A DNA stretch of 64,000 bases from Larix kaempferi (GCA_027924585.1 BSBM01000232.1:29708001-29772000); one strand, 5' to 3'. Numbered from the stretch's first letter, positions 43,161-55,975 are shown. Numbers and translations: made by a program. The notes: generated by a model not told the origin, from the letters alone.

Positions 43161-45685
43161 TGTAGTGTACTCGACCACGAAACCAAGGTCACGGGCACAT
43201 GTAAACCCAAAGGACGATTGAATAAAGGTATATAACAGAGGAATAAGGTAAACCAAATGCTAGGATAACATAACATCAAGCCAATTAAAACAAACATACA
43301 ACCTTTAAAATAATTAAGATACTTTAAAAACAATTATAAAACTCTCCAAAAGCTCATGTAGATGCAACACCATACAAGCATGACAATACAACTAGATTTA
43401 CAAAATTTAATAAACTTGGGCCTTAGAATTATTAAAACATTAAATGTGACCATAATAAACCCAATAATGCTAACTAATAATATTTATGGAATTCTTTGCA
43501 AATAATTACAAATTTGATCTTCATGCCATAAAACTATGCAATTTACGACACATTTCGCCAATCCAATTTATGATACTTTTTTTACAGTTTTGCATTACTT
43601 ATCAGGTCATATTTGAATATAAAACTTATAGAAATACAATAATGCAAAATTACAAATACAGAGCCACCATATACATCCATTAATTCATAAAAAATACCAT
43701 ATCTACTTTTGTTATCAAAATCACTATTGGGTCATCTGGTAAGCATCCAAATATTTGCAAAACCAATTGTGTGTCCCAAATGAAAATCATACCATATATA
43801 TGGGGCACTCTAAATCCACCAAGGGTGCACTTGATATTTCATGTACATCCACACAACATCTGATAATCATATCTAAAGATAAAGTTACTATCAGTTCAAT
43901 CCAAATTCCAAGCAGAAAAAACCCATCAACTAGTGATCAAAACTGCGTAATTTCAACTGTGTAATCATATAACATATCTAATTAGACAAGGGGGGAACAC
44001 TTGTATAGTATGCTACAGGAAATAATACATGTGCACACATATTTAAATATTCCATTAAGATCAAATCTCAAAACAAGGAAAAAACCCCAATTTCCAAGTA
44101 AGAAGCCAAGAAATTGTAACAACAAATTTATCTACAGATATGATCAGCCATAGCAGAAGCATATTTACAAAGTAAGATACAATAAGTAAATGCATAAATC
44201 ACATATTTCAAGCTTCCATCAAGATCATATCTAATAGTGAAGGAAAATGTACAAGTTTCCAACAGTTAAACCATCAAATTTGCATCCAATCATTGATACA
44301 AAACCATATACATTTAACTATGAATATATCAGCCATCAAAGGTGATATAGAAGCAATGGAAACATAATATAAAAATATGAATTTACATAGAATAAACCAC
44401 TTATCTTAATAATGTGAAACTAGCATCAACTGGACCATGTTCCACCCAGCCAAAGGCACTTCCAAGCCAAATCTCACTTTGACAGGCCACCCCCAAGCTG
44501 AGGCAATAGATCAACAACAGAGGTGTACTCAAGGATAGCTCAAGTATCAATTTGAGAATCCACAACTCAATTCCTCACCAACTTATTTATCCTCCACCAT
44601 ACTACCAGGTGCAATGGTAATCCATTCACCCCCTCGGTTCCCCATGACATCGCCATTCACCATCAAGATTATGACATGGAGGAACTATACCAGAGTTTTC
44701 ACAATCTTGCCACAACCACCATACAATATCACAGTGCTTCAGGACAAGGTTCATTCACATAGTAGAGCATAGATGGCTTCACAAGCTCACAAGATTACCA
44801 AGCTCCCAACATCAATGACATGAAGAACCAAGAACAACTAATAATAATCAACCACCAACAACCTTAAATAAGGAGATAAACCATGGATTTATAGACCAAA
44901 GAAGGTAATTCTAACCCAAGAGGGTAAAATTAAACCAAGGTAAGGAAACTTGAGTCAAACCAAGTGGGGTAACTCAACCACAAGAGGCTAACTTTAATCC
45001 AACCCAAGCAATTCGAATTTCAAGGAGAGTGGATCCAAGTCTCTCTACCCAACTCAAATTCATGTGTGGACACATCATCCATGAAGAGGAAACAAAATTA
45101 GTGAGGTGAGGAGTTACACAAACCAAGGCATCTTCCCAAAATAACAAAAGGAGGGGTTACACAAGGAGTTATCCAACCTTTGAGGTGTCAAGGCTAAAAA
45201 TAGCCTGTGAAGGCACAGTTGTGAAAATGTGGGTTAGAAAACCAAGTGTAACCTCCAAAAAGGAGTTACAAAACCACCAAAGGGGCCCAATAAACAAGTG
45301 GAATCCACCCAGGCACCAACTAAATTATGAATTAGGCTCAATAGTACCAACATAGGATAAAATAATCAAAAGTTGGGTCCATTGCACAATATTTGGGTGA
45401 CCATCAACTAATAAAGTTACCAAAGCATAAAGACAGACCAATATCAACCAAATAAGTTCTAAAGTGATAGGAATGTCCCCATTCCCCCTCACCTTGTGGA
45501 TATATGCCTCCCATACTCATTTAATAGTCCTTGGTGTGCGAGTTCTTTTTATTAATTGATTATTTACAAAAATAATAATGATAATGTCTCTTGGTCCTTA
45601 AAGACCCTTGTCTCGGCACCTTGTGCCACAATAAAAAAAAATTACAAATTACATATGTCTGGTGCTTAACACATGGGATATTAAA
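43161..45685 (-). repeat. E6 right (5') LTR, 2525 bp
   Basis: Begins TGTAGTGTACTCGACC and ends ...GATATTAAA, a decayed form of the left copy's GGTATTACA. It aligns with the left LTR along its length. TSD GGAAT follows at 45686-45690. Confidence 0.88.
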
Positions 45686-45690
45686 GGAAT

Positions 45691-46156
45691 TTAGAGTCGA
45701 AGACCATGTTTATTTGAGAGTAAATTCAAAGAAGAGCTCTCTAAAGCTTGGAGGGTGTACCAAGTTGGAACCAATATATTGTGGGTCATTTGAAGTCCTT
45801 GATAGGATAGGACCAATTGCATATAGGATTTCATTTCTTACGCATATAAAAACTCATAATGTTTTCCATGTTTCATCGCTTAAAAAGTATATACATGATC
45901 CTAATCATGTTATTGATTGGAATGTGATTTAGGTGGAACCTGAGGGAGAGTTCCAAGTGGAGCCTATGCACATCATAGATAGGAAGGAAACTACACTTAG
46001 GAACCAATCCATCGGCTAGGTAATGGTGCAGTGGAGGAAATTTTCCCCATATGAGGCTATGTGGGATCTGGAATATGCCATGAGATAGGCATACCCATTT
46101 TTTTATTTATTTTGAAGAGAACTCATGATAGTGTTGTTTAAAGGGGGGGGTGGTAC
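45691..46156 (+). pseudogene. E5 integrase C-terminus, chromodomain and polypurine tract
   Basis: Reads EFRVEDHVYLRVNSKKSSLK, KLEPIYCGSFEVLDRIGPIA and HNVFHVSSLKKYIHDPNHVI, the integrase tail. After a stop at 45930 the chromodomain follows: PMHIIDRKETTLRN, VMVQWRKFSPYEAMWDLEYA. Chromodomains guide integration to marked chromatin. A G-rich polypurine tract (46139-46153) leads into the LTR at 46157. Confidence 0.85.
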
Positions 46157-48626
46157 TGTAATGTCCCTAGTTTTGACCCTTGACATATGTTACGTAAATG
46201 GTTTAATATAGTTTATTATTTAAGTAACATGGTGACGAGATCAAGTACAAGGTCCTACCATGGATATCCCTCATCTATGCGTATGCATCAACAAGTAAAA
46301 ATGGTTAGTGGGCCATGCACTAGTCAGATCATGGTAGTATTGTAAATGTGATGTAAGTGTGCATGATAATAATAGATAAATCCACAATTGACTGTGCAAG
46401 GAAACAAGAGCAAGGGGCATGCTTTTACTAAGGTTAGGGAGGGATGTATTAAACCCATAAAACCAATAGAGGAGATCCAAGTGTTGAAGGGAGGAATTAT
46501 GAGACATCAACTATCAAGATTGACTCATGTGACCCAATCATTTAATGCTTCCAAGAGAGAAGTAGTTGAGGCAATTATTATCTTAGGGAAAGTAAGGCGT
46601 GGGTATAAGGTTCCTTGTGTTAGTCACCCTGCCGAACTAGGAATAGGAGTTTCTTATTTGGTAATAATTATGTTGAATTGAATTCATCCTTAAATTCATC
46701 TATCAGTTGGGGGTGGGGATGGGATAGTATGTCAAACTATCAATCTGTTAGTCTGTTGGTTTGTTGATGCAAATAGTTCTTAGTATAAGTAAGACAACCT
46801 CTCATGGAGGTGCATATATCTTGTAGTATCGATCTGGTTGTGAGAGGAGAGTAAAAAATGGACAGACTGGATATCGACCTTGGTTTGGGGGAGTGTGTCT
46901 ACCATTGCGTGACATAGTAACATTTATCTGAGAGTGGATCTGATCCCTGGTTCATGGTCATGGATGAAAGTTGAGAATGGAGTCTATGAGCACGCTGCTA
47001 TGTTTATCCTTTTAAAATATATGATAGGGTGGTAGGGAAGCTTATCCCAATGTAACCTTATTCACGAGCACCCTGAAATTGTGTCTAAATGAAGTGAGTG
47101 CATGACTAGTCTAGAAACTGTTTGAGTGTGTCTTCCAGTGGGAAGTTTCTTGTGAGTCCCATATAGTGCGCTAAAGAAGAATATTGCCTCCTATTTTCTA
47201 AGTTTTTTTGTGTTATTGACAGAGTGGTATGAAACCCAGGGGGGTGCATGATTTCCTTTTAGCCCTGTTTTAACTGAGCAGTCTAATAAACAATGATTGG
47301 AGCGAACTCCTGGAAGATAATTTGGCTATGTGCAACCAATATTTGTAAGCCTCGGAAGACAAAACATTTTGGTAGATGATATGGGTTTTAGGTGATCTGT
47401 CTACACGCACACTAAATAAAACTTGGAGGATTGTGACACCTAAGGGATTGTTGAGTAGTGAAGGTGTACCTTCTTAGTGTTGTGTGGGGTGGGTAATGTG
47501 GACCTCAATCTAGTTGAGTCTACACAAGGTGTTTGCGATTCTAGAGGTAAAAAAGAACTGGTTATTTGTATTTTCCTTCTTTATGTGTAATCTTGAGATG
47601 TGGAAATAATGGTATTGAGTACCCGAGTGGGTGTAGAGTGTTGAATTGGATAAGGATACTAGTGAGGGTTGTGACCTCCTAGTGGAATAGTGGGGTCTAG
47701 GTGGTCTCTCTACACACAAACTAAATAGATCTCGGAGGAAGGTGACGCCTGGGGTACTATTGACCAGTGAAGGGGTACCTTCTTAGTGTTTTGTAGGGTG
47801 GGTATTGTGGACCCTAATATAGTTTAGTCTACACGGGGAACTCATAACTCTATGGTGACTCACTAGTTTAGCATTTCACCTCTAGCACTTGGAAGGACTT
47901 TTAACCTAGTAGAGGTTGGCCTTCCTTGATATTGAGTTTGTATAACTATAGATATCTTGTTCCCCTTTCCTTAAGGAAATCAAGCCCAGCATGGGGGTGG
48001 CCTCTTAGCAGAAATAGTATATGATAGAGAGAGTGCCTATGGTTGGGTGGAACATTGCTCTTACATAGTCAGTTGCTTGGAGAAGCTACATTCAATATAC
48101 TTATCTATTTGTTATATCTTATATTATTTCATTTCCATTGTATGGGTGTTGATGAGTAATGGTGAAAATGCATGCTATAATTAGTATTTGTGATTATGAA
48201 TTATTGTAGTTAGAAGTAATCATGATGCTTGATATCTAAGTGTTAGATATATGATATTGTACTTCATGAAATGCTTGCATAAAGATGTATTCTTGGTAGG
48301 AGAAGTTCCATTACACATACAATGCTAACTTTGCAAGAAGTTAGTAAATTGTTACTGGAGATAAAGTTTCCCAAGGGTGGCTATGGTGCATGGGAATTGA
48401 CATGCAGTGGTTAAGGGTTGTCACGCATTAGACTGCATGAATGGTATCCTTGATGCACAATATTCCTACACGATAGAGAAATCGTTAAGTGCATGAGTGC
48501 ATGAGGCTAAAGTTTATTGTGCTTAGTAATAAAATTAAGGAAGAGGCACATAAGTTTCTTGGTATCAGAAGGAAAAATGATCCCATTTGGTCACAGTAGG
48601 CCACTAAGTCTGGTGGGGACATGACA
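46157..48626 (+). repeat. E5 3' LTR, 2470 bp
   Basis: Runs from TGTAATGTCCC to GGGGACATGACA, nearly perfect inverted ends. Inside, a block of about 135 bp near 47395-47530 is repeated at about 47700-47835 (CTACACACAAACTAAATAGA, GTACCTTCTTAGTGTT, GTGGACC). No protein is recognisable in it. Confidence 0.85.
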
Positions 48627-51600
48627 ATTATTTCAATCCTAGGTGGTTGTGAGTGGGAGTGTTATCCTCTCTATGAGGTTCAATTCTTTCAAGTGACATG
48701 TTAAGTTATTAAATGACTATATTGTTGATAGAGCCTTGACTTTTTGTAGAATCTGGTTTACCATGGGAACCATCCTCAAAAATGAGAGGAAGTTCCTAGT
48801 GGGTTTCCTTAGGAAATGTATTGCATGAAAAAATAAATTATTGATGTTTAATGACCTCATTTCTTAATATGTTTATGAGTTATTATTTTATATCATATTT
48901 TTAATAAGTTTATTTTTTTCGAGAGCAAAGATATAAGTTAACAATGAATAATGAAGACCCTCTTAATTAGATATAAGTTTGATTAGCTATAATTATGTTA
49001 TCTATAGAAAACATATGAATGGGATATACATGGACCACATATAAAAAAAATGGAGGGGAAGATCTTGTATATTAATTGAAGAAGAAGACATGATCCCCTT
49101 AAGGGAATTTAGTTGGCTTACACTAAACTCTAGCTTTGGTTATCAAGCTTGATTATCTGAGAATGGAGAGTTTATCAAACAAAGAACTTTCTTACATGAG
49201 TACTTCTTGTTTATGACATTTGATATCAACTTACTGTAATTGAAAATTATATAAATAATTTTTTTAAATAATATAAAAAATGAATTTCAATTTATAAATT
49301 GAAAACAAAATCTAAACAAAATCATTGAATTAAATGTTCGAAAACTGAAATATTTATAAAGAAATAACAAAACTGGAACTGAAAATTGAAACTAATTTAA
49401 AAAACTTAAAATATTTATTTGAAGAGAAGTCCATGGCACTTGAATGTAACGAGATAGACATGAAGCATACGAGATACTTCCAAAAAGAAGGTGACCATTT
49501 GTACATGCACAAGAAGATAGGTGTAAGATGCTCTGGGTTAATGATTGAATCCTTTGTTTGAATGTATAACTTAAAGAAAGTTCCTATTAGGCAATTATGT
49601 GGTTTGCAACAATTCCTATAGACTATAACCATAAGTTATTAGGAAAGGGTCTATTTTTTTCCGAAGAGAATTTAGACTTTTTTTATTCTCAATTTCCTAG
49701 AAACAGAACTCACATGTCTTAAAACATGCCCAACAACATGAACTAGATAAACTAGATGCAACTATGAATTTAAGAGTCGTAATACAAATGAACAACATAG
49801 ATAAATTCTTGTTTGCTAGAAATAAAAGAATAAAATAACTGAAATGTGGATGAACAAGTACATATGTACAAATTATCATCCGATTAATGTTATGCAACAG
49901 TTTCTTCTAAATATGCACTTGTAAAGTATTCAAGTGCAAGAAAGAGTACAAATATAGATAAATTAAACAAAAAAATGCTTAAAACAATATGCAATTCTAG
50001 TTGTAACAATGATGCAAAACCATATACTAGTAAAGCATACTAAGCCTTTAAAAATAAACAATTTTTTTATTGTATTATTGCCTCTTCACATAAAACCAGA
50101 TTCTGAAAATGAAGTAGAAAAAAGTATTTTATTAAACAAAACAACTCAATACATAGTTTACATCATATCTAAATTTATGTTGTAGAGAAAGACTGCATAA
50201 TCTATTTTTAGAACTTTTGAATGATAAAGACAAACATCAAGACAACAACAATATTCCGTGTAGACAATATCTTCAAAAACATCCCATCTTTCCCAAGCTT
50301 TAAAGACAAAAATAATGCTTAAATAATGGAAATAGATTCATAGCAAACACGCAAACCCTTGTTAATTGTATGTACTATATGCTTTTATGTATAATTCAAA
50401 AAGACAAACCATGCATTTAACTTATACAATATCAAATAAAAACCATTAAAGACTACAATAAGGCTTGACTAGATTTAATACTCTGAAATGTAACTACTTA
50501 TAAACTGTAGTGCAATGGTTTGTTAGGGTGTTGATATGCATTAAATTGTAGACAATCTCATAAAGGAGGAATCTCCTTGGAGTCATGGAAAAATAGATGG
50601 TCAGATAGTTATAAGATGTTTGGTAGTTGTGTGAATACCCACTCTATGAACTAGAGATTGCTTATTTATTTGTGATAGCATGTTATTTATTGGATCTACA
50701 TAAAAGATAAATTCAAATCATCTACAATATAAATTCTAGTGCAACTCTTGGAAGTTGCTCTCATGATTACCTTAATAGAACCTCCTTTGTTGTACTTTTG
50801 GAAAGTAGTTCTACTTACATACTTGTAGCATAGATAAACTTGCTATTTTCTATTTTCAAGTGAAACAACAACATTATATCCCAATGCAATTTCATTAAGT
50901 TGGTCACCCTAAGATTGACTATAGTGCCAAAAACATATTAGTTCAACAAAATAGACAAACTATCTACAACTGACTAACTTGGGATATTGTACTTGATCTT
51001 TTGGATTGGTACTATATTAAAGTTTACATAATCGACGCATTTCGGATGAACACTCCACTCATCTTCAGGATCTAGCTGAAGCTTGAAAGATGAATTACAA
51101 AAATGATAAAAGCTTGAAAATTTAATTTGAAAAAAAGGTGAATAAATAAGTTGGAGAGAAAACTTGGGATAATATTTGACAAGTATTCTAGATCTCATAT
51201 TTTTGTTTTTAATAATGTCTATGCATGTCATAGATAAAAATGGAAAGAGTGAAAAGACAACGAAAAAAGAACAAGTATCTAGCTGGTTCTCAAACATAAA
51301 AAAAAAAATGTCACAACCTTCACATAATAAAAATTCCATAGTTCAAGAAATTGTGGCAAAGTTTCATTGGTTCTCAAGACTTATATAGATATATGAAATC
51401 CTATATTATATAAGAGGCCAATCCACTATAGTCAATAGTGAGCAACATTTTATATAGATATATGAAGTCCCGTATTATAGAACAGACCAATCCACTATGG
51501 CCAATAGTGAGCAACATGTCGAGAAGGCGATTGATCATGGGAATGGCTCAAGGCATGGAAATGAGAAATATGCAAAGGAGGTGATGGTATTGGAATGGCT

Positions 51601-52842
51601 TGTCATTATAGGAATTAAATGAGAATATATGATACAACTTGGAAATGATGTTGCTTTTGTTCTTGAAAAATATAGAGGGCATTTTCGATTGATTTTTTTT
51701 ATTTTTTTGAGTTTTGGAAATGAAAGTATTTTTGAGATTTTCATCCATAAAGCATTCAACTTTAAAAATTTGGATTAACATATTTTATTAAATATTTTAC
51801 TAATAAATTAATTTAAATATAAAATAGATAAAAGTATTTTAGATAAAAAGTGACATATATTGTGCAACTTAGGTAAAAGTAAAATAATAGAAAGATATAT
51901 TAAAATATTATATATATGGCATTATTTTATTAATTTCTTAAGTTTTCTTTAGGAGGCTTTTTTAAAGTCGAAATTTATTCTAATGAGGTTTTTTATGCTT
52001 TTAGCACTCTACTTGTTTATTCTATCTTTTGAAGACTACAAAATATTTCTTTTTGAGTTGGGTGGGGATTTTCAGTAGTGAACTCTGATTTTGGTTTCTT
52101 GATTCTCATTTATATGTAAATTTGGTCTATTTCCTATTGACATGCACGATTAATATCAATACTCTTTACTTGGGTTAGAATAGCCAATGTTCAAGCTTAC
52201 CAACAATGAGCAATGGCCACTGGATTATTGGTAATTGCAACATCCTTTGTTAACTTTAGGTATGGCCTATCATGAGTAAGTAATGGCCATTGGTCTATTA
52301 GTAAAGTTGTTCTCTTTAGCAGTCCTTAAAAACTAGGTTTCAATTGACATACATAGTCGGGATCATCAAATATGGTTCAACTTGGAACGGCTAGTGCTAT
52401 TACTGAATATTTGAACCAGATATTTCTTTTGGACATTGGAAATGCTTTAGGTAAATTTATCTCACTGGCCTCATAGATTAAAATTTCAATGTATTTGAAC
52501 CATACTCCAAATCTAGTTCAAGGTCGGGGGAAACACTAAAACTCTAAATCTAATTCAATATGTATAAAAGCATAAGAAGTAGGTTCATCAAATAAGTTTT
52601 AAAAGGAAGAGTATCCTTTGATAGTTAATTGAAGGAAAAAGTTACAAAGATCTAGATCTGCAAACCCTTGTATTGGAAAGTACTATATTAAAATTTATAC
52701 ATATTGAAAATCTTGTAAATAGACACATTTAAGAAAAAAATATGTACAAAATCAAGTATTGTATCAAAGCAATGAAATCTTTACCAAGTAAATTAAGTAA
52801 AATTAAGTAAAATGGTGGATAGAGATTTTACTGGGTCTTTGA
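48627..52842. other. AT-rich stretch, no gene recognised
   Basis: I find no transposon protein, LTR end or RNA gene here. Around 49350-49560 the plus strand is open and helical (KSMALECNEIDMKHTRYFQK), which could be a decayed coiled-coil exon, but it is too short to name. 50974-51339 (minus) and 51176-51388 (plus) overlap in opposite frames and neither stands out. The stretch may be the 3' part of the Helitron or older flank. Confidence 0.5.
51383..51514. repeat. Two tandem copies of about 65-70 bp
   Basis: TATATAGATATATGAA...CCAATCCACTATAGTCAATAGTGAGCAAC occurs twice in a row with a few differences. Each copy holds the small palindrome CACTAT...ATAGTG. It could be a remnant of a small inverted-repeat element. 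Confidence 0.6.
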
Positions 52843-53600
52843 TCACATAAAGGAGAGGAGATGTGATTTTGTGAATTCATCATTCAATACATCAACAAAT
52901 GTCCCTGGAGAGAAGCACAGTATTTGAGATCCTCTTGGCTCATTTCTGACAACATTATTGAACAGGTACATTGGCATGATTCCTAATGCCAATTGTTCTT
53001 GTATTTTCAAATTTTTTTGTTGTTGTAGCATTTGTTTAGTTGCATCTGCAATCAATTTAAGTTTTTTGCAACTTGTTTGTCCAAAAATAGAAAAGATACA
53101 AAAGTTGTCATGCAAAGGTATCTAAAGAGAAAGAAAGAATTTTGGCATTGCCAAAAAATGCACAATTGCAGTATCATTTATTGCCCCTCCGATCTTGATG
53201 TTTAATTCATAGTTTCTATTATTTTGGTGACAAGCAATGAAAATTGCTGCAATTGACTGAACATAGCATGCATTTGCCGAGCTAGATAGGCCATATATAG
53301 TTGTGTTTGGTGATAGTCTATGCTGCTGGAAAATATGTGGTATAGTTTCAATTGAACTTTGTTCTCGCAATGGTAAATGAAGCAAGATAATAAGAGTGTT
53401 GTTGATGTTCACTATTATTGTTAGTTGTCCATCTTTATCTACCAATATGACATGTATTAATTGTGCTTTATGAGGTGAGCTTGCATATTTACTTTGCATA
53501 GGTCCATATAAGGCCAAGACATCTCCTTCAAATACATTTGTGTATGTTGCTAAACAAATTTGTACAATATAATATGATGGTTGCACCACTTGTTTAATCC
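52843..53600 (-). pseudogene. Unassigned region with a USP-like cysteine box
   Basis: Two open runs on the minus strand (53589-53122 and 53115-52843). The first contains IYGLSSSANACYVQSIAAIF; ubiquitin-specific proteases (family C19) start with a GLxNxGNxCYxNS box, and here Gly, Leu, Asn, Cys (codon 53266-53268), Tyr and Ser agree. No matching His box is visible, so the assignment is weak. KAQLIHVILVDKDGQLTIIV precedes it. It lies downstream of the endonuclease on the same strand and may belong to the Helitron polyprotein. Confidence 0.35.
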
Positions 53601-54199
53601 TATAATAAGTAGCAGATATAACATATTAAGAATAAAACAGATGATTGATACAATGAATCAATAATTTTGGCTTTATGAAATACTAAAAGTCTATCAAGGA
53701 CTAAAAATATAGACTTTACCTTTTTGTTTTATTGTGATATGTTGTATGTGACATATGAGGCTCAGTCTTATTGCCATATTTATTGTTCGAAGCTATTTTG
53801 CAAATGTGATTGCAATTGCAAAAATTCCATATGGGAAGGTGTTGTAGATAATTCAAGTATCTGTTATGAGTTTCTATTGTTTGGAAAATCATGTCACTTT
53901 GCTTTGTATGAAATATAAACGATTATATATATAGAAACAACTACAAGTACAATATCTTAAGCCACTACTTTGTTCATTTTCTTTGTACATGGGTCTTAAA
54001 TATTGACAACATACAAGGAACACAAAATGCAATGAAATGGTTGAATTAAATAACAAAGAAATCATGTACATTTCAATGCCATGAATGATGAACTGATTTT
54101 CCAATAGGTTGTTGAAATAAAAAATATTGTTTTAGGACTAAATATCAATATTGAGAGGATTTGATTATGATTATTTCAAAAATTTCAAATGAATGTGTC

Positions 54200-54880
54200 T
54201 ATGCATATGAATGAAAAAAAATGCATTTGGCATCAAGAAATTGCATTGGATGCAACTGTAAAAGTTCTTACAAACATAAATTTTGTATTAAGAACAAGTA
54301 TATGCAAATGTTTCCAATGGAATTTAAAGACATGTGCTATTATGATCCATCTAATACGAATTGGAGATATAAAATATGATGTCGTTAGGTGGGAGTGTTG
54401 TCCAAAAATGATAAAAAAAAATTAGTATTGCTTGTTGCCTTAGTTGTATGTAGCTTGAACTTATGACTCTCCATGAATGTGAAAAAAATGTTCTTTTTTG
54501 CTTTGCAACGTCAAAGTTGAAATCGCCAACAATTATAATATGCTCATTTTGATGAATGTATTAACATACTATGCAAAAAGGAATAAAGTTCTTGAGGCAA
54601 TGTACGTGGTGCAATATAAACATTTGCCAATTTAACAATAGTTTTGTCAATTTGAAATAAAAAATAGTTGTTTCAATGTAGTTTGTTGTGTAATTGTTCT
54701 CTTTGCAACATGTAAGGAAGCCATGAATGCAAAATGCAGACATGCAATGGTATTCTTTTGCAAGTAAACTTTCATCCAGTAAAAATTTCATTTGTATTTC
54801 CTGTAGACACAAGATATCACTTCTCATTAGGTCATAGTCATTGACAATATTGTCAATGTGCAATCATATACTACATGTGT
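54200..54880 (-). pseudogene. Helitron EEP-type endonuclease, broken
   Basis: Minus-strand frame from 54863 reads DLMRSDILCLQEIQMKF; LCLQE is the first EEP motif with its metal-binding Glu. Near 54535-54510 it reads IIIVGDFNFD, the GDFN motif. A stop (54561) lies between them. The end motif SDH is not found. EEP nucleases of this kind are fused to the helicase in Helentron-type Helitrons. Confidence 0.65.
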
Positions 54881-54949
54881 TTAATGAACATATGCCAAAC
54901 TATCCTTTTATAGTATTGTTTGAAAGCCATATTCAAATTGCAAGGAAGC

Positions 54950-55615
54950 TTTATTTTGAAGTCTCTTTATCTCATTAGAAACTTTTTGTGAAGTACAATG
55001 TGTTCTTGCAATTTTTTTAAAAGATATAGTTTGTGTATATCTCTAACACTAGATAGTGAAATGTATATAAGTCCATGTTGTTTAACTCCTTTTGGGTCAA
55101 AGGCCAGATTTTCCATTGTAAGGCCCTGTGACCTATGTATTTTTCATGCGCAAGCCAAATGGATAGGAAATTGTTCACGAATAATAGGAGATTTATTTAT
55201 TGATGCCATTTTTCTAGAAATTCTTTTGATTGGTGTCTAGGTGTCTAGAATGTCAAGTGAAAATTTTTCTTCCATTGACGTTCATTACATTGAGCCAATC
55301 AATGGTGTTCTAAATTCAATCCATATTATGTCGACCTTGTCCTTTGTGTAATGTTTGAAAATGCTTTCTGCACCGTTCACAAGACCATCTTCAATGGATA
55401 ATTGCGTCCAATTAGTTCTACAAGAATATTTTGTTTAAGGACAATTGTAGATGGCAAGTTCATTTTATTGTTTTCGTGAGAATTTTCTTCAATTGGGTCA
55501 ATTTTTTATCAAATGATTATAATGTAAATGTTTCTGATTGGACAAGTTCCAACATTTTTTTGTTGTGTTGTTCAACATCCTTTTTTTGTAGAAAAATATG
55601 GAAATTTTGGATCAT
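54950..55615 (-). pseudogene. Helitron Pif1-type helicase C-terminus, broken
   Basis: Minus-strand reading gives LPSTIVLKQNILVELI (near 55475-55420), then EDGLVNGAESIFKHY, TPIKRISRKMASIN and REQFPIHLACA, a stop, then KIHRSQGLTMENLAFDPKGV and HGLIYISLSSVRDIHKLYLL (near 55080-55020). These are the last helicase motifs of Pif1 proteins (IHRSQG; YIaLSRvR). Here the motif VI Arg that contacts ATP reads Ser (LSS). Frameshifts are present near 55400 and 55290. Confidence 0.7.
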
Positions 55616-55626
55616 TAGGTGAAGAT

Positions 55627-55975
55627 TGTTAAAATTCAATATGCTAAGATAGATAACATCAGTATTACATTCCATTTCACAACAATCGCATATACAAGAT
55701 CACTGAAAGAACAACAAGCATAGCATAAACACAAGAGACACAGATTTATCCTAGGAAACCCTCATGGGGTAGAAAACCCAGCAAAGCTTCCTCAATATAG
55801 ATGACTAGAAAATACAAATATATAATCCCCAAACATGAGCTCCTTCTCCTCCTTTGCAGATCTCTCTCTCCTATGTGAGTTTCACAAGTGAGTGTGTGTG
55901 TTAAATGAGGAACACACCTCCTCTATTTATACACTACTTCACTTGTCTTTTAACCTTAGCTAGGTCGGGCCCAAC
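55627..55975 (-). repeat. Copia LTR fragment, subfamily M
   Basis: Starts TGTTAAAATTCAATATG and follows the middle LTR of E4 (CATTCCATTTCACAACA, CCTCATGGGGTAGAAAACCC, CTCTATTTATACAC) up to GGTCGGGCCCAAC, where E7 begins. The rest of this LTR is not found to the right within the window. Confidence 0.8.

Larger units (their letters stand above)
37859..45685 (-). mobile_element. E6: LARD-type non-coding LTR element, complete with TSD
   Basis: Two LTRs (37859-40415 and 43161-45685) flank a 2745-bp internal region with no coding capacity. TSD GGAAT is at 37854-37858 and 45686-45690. The primer site and polypurine tract on the minus strand fix its direction. It resembles large retrotransposon derivatives (LARDs), which need proteins from another element. 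Removing it rejoins the E5 integrase. The LTRs differ by several percent in the part I compared. Confidence 0.9.
34130..48626 (+). mobile_element. E5: Tekay/Del-like Ty3 chromovirus, decayed
   Basis: A truncated 5' LTR, a Met-type primer site, gag, protease, RT, integrase, chromodomain, G-rich polypurine tract and a 2470-bp 3' LTR follow in order. The long LTR with TGTAATGTCCC...GGGACATGACA ends and the C-terminal chromodomain point to the Tekay/Del group. Many stops and a deletion between RT and integrase show it is dead. E6 is inserted in its integrase (37859-45685). Confidence 0.8.
52843..55626 (-). mobile_element. Decayed Helitron with endonuclease domain
   Basis: On the minus strand, a Pif1-type helicase C-terminus (55615-54950) is followed by an EEP-type endonuclease (54880-54200) and then an unassigned region with a cysteine-protease-like box (53600-52843). 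Helicase plus C-terminal endonuclease is known from the Helentron/Helitron2 branch. The Rep domain and both ends are not seen. A copia LTR begins at 55627, so the 5' part was cut off or displaced. Confidence 0.65.

Noticed and set aside
53724-54425. Plus-strand ORFs of 64 and 78 codons in the Helitron
   Set aside because: The minus strand carries the recognisable helicase and endonuclease motifs. These have no domain and are probably chance reading of AT-rich DNA.
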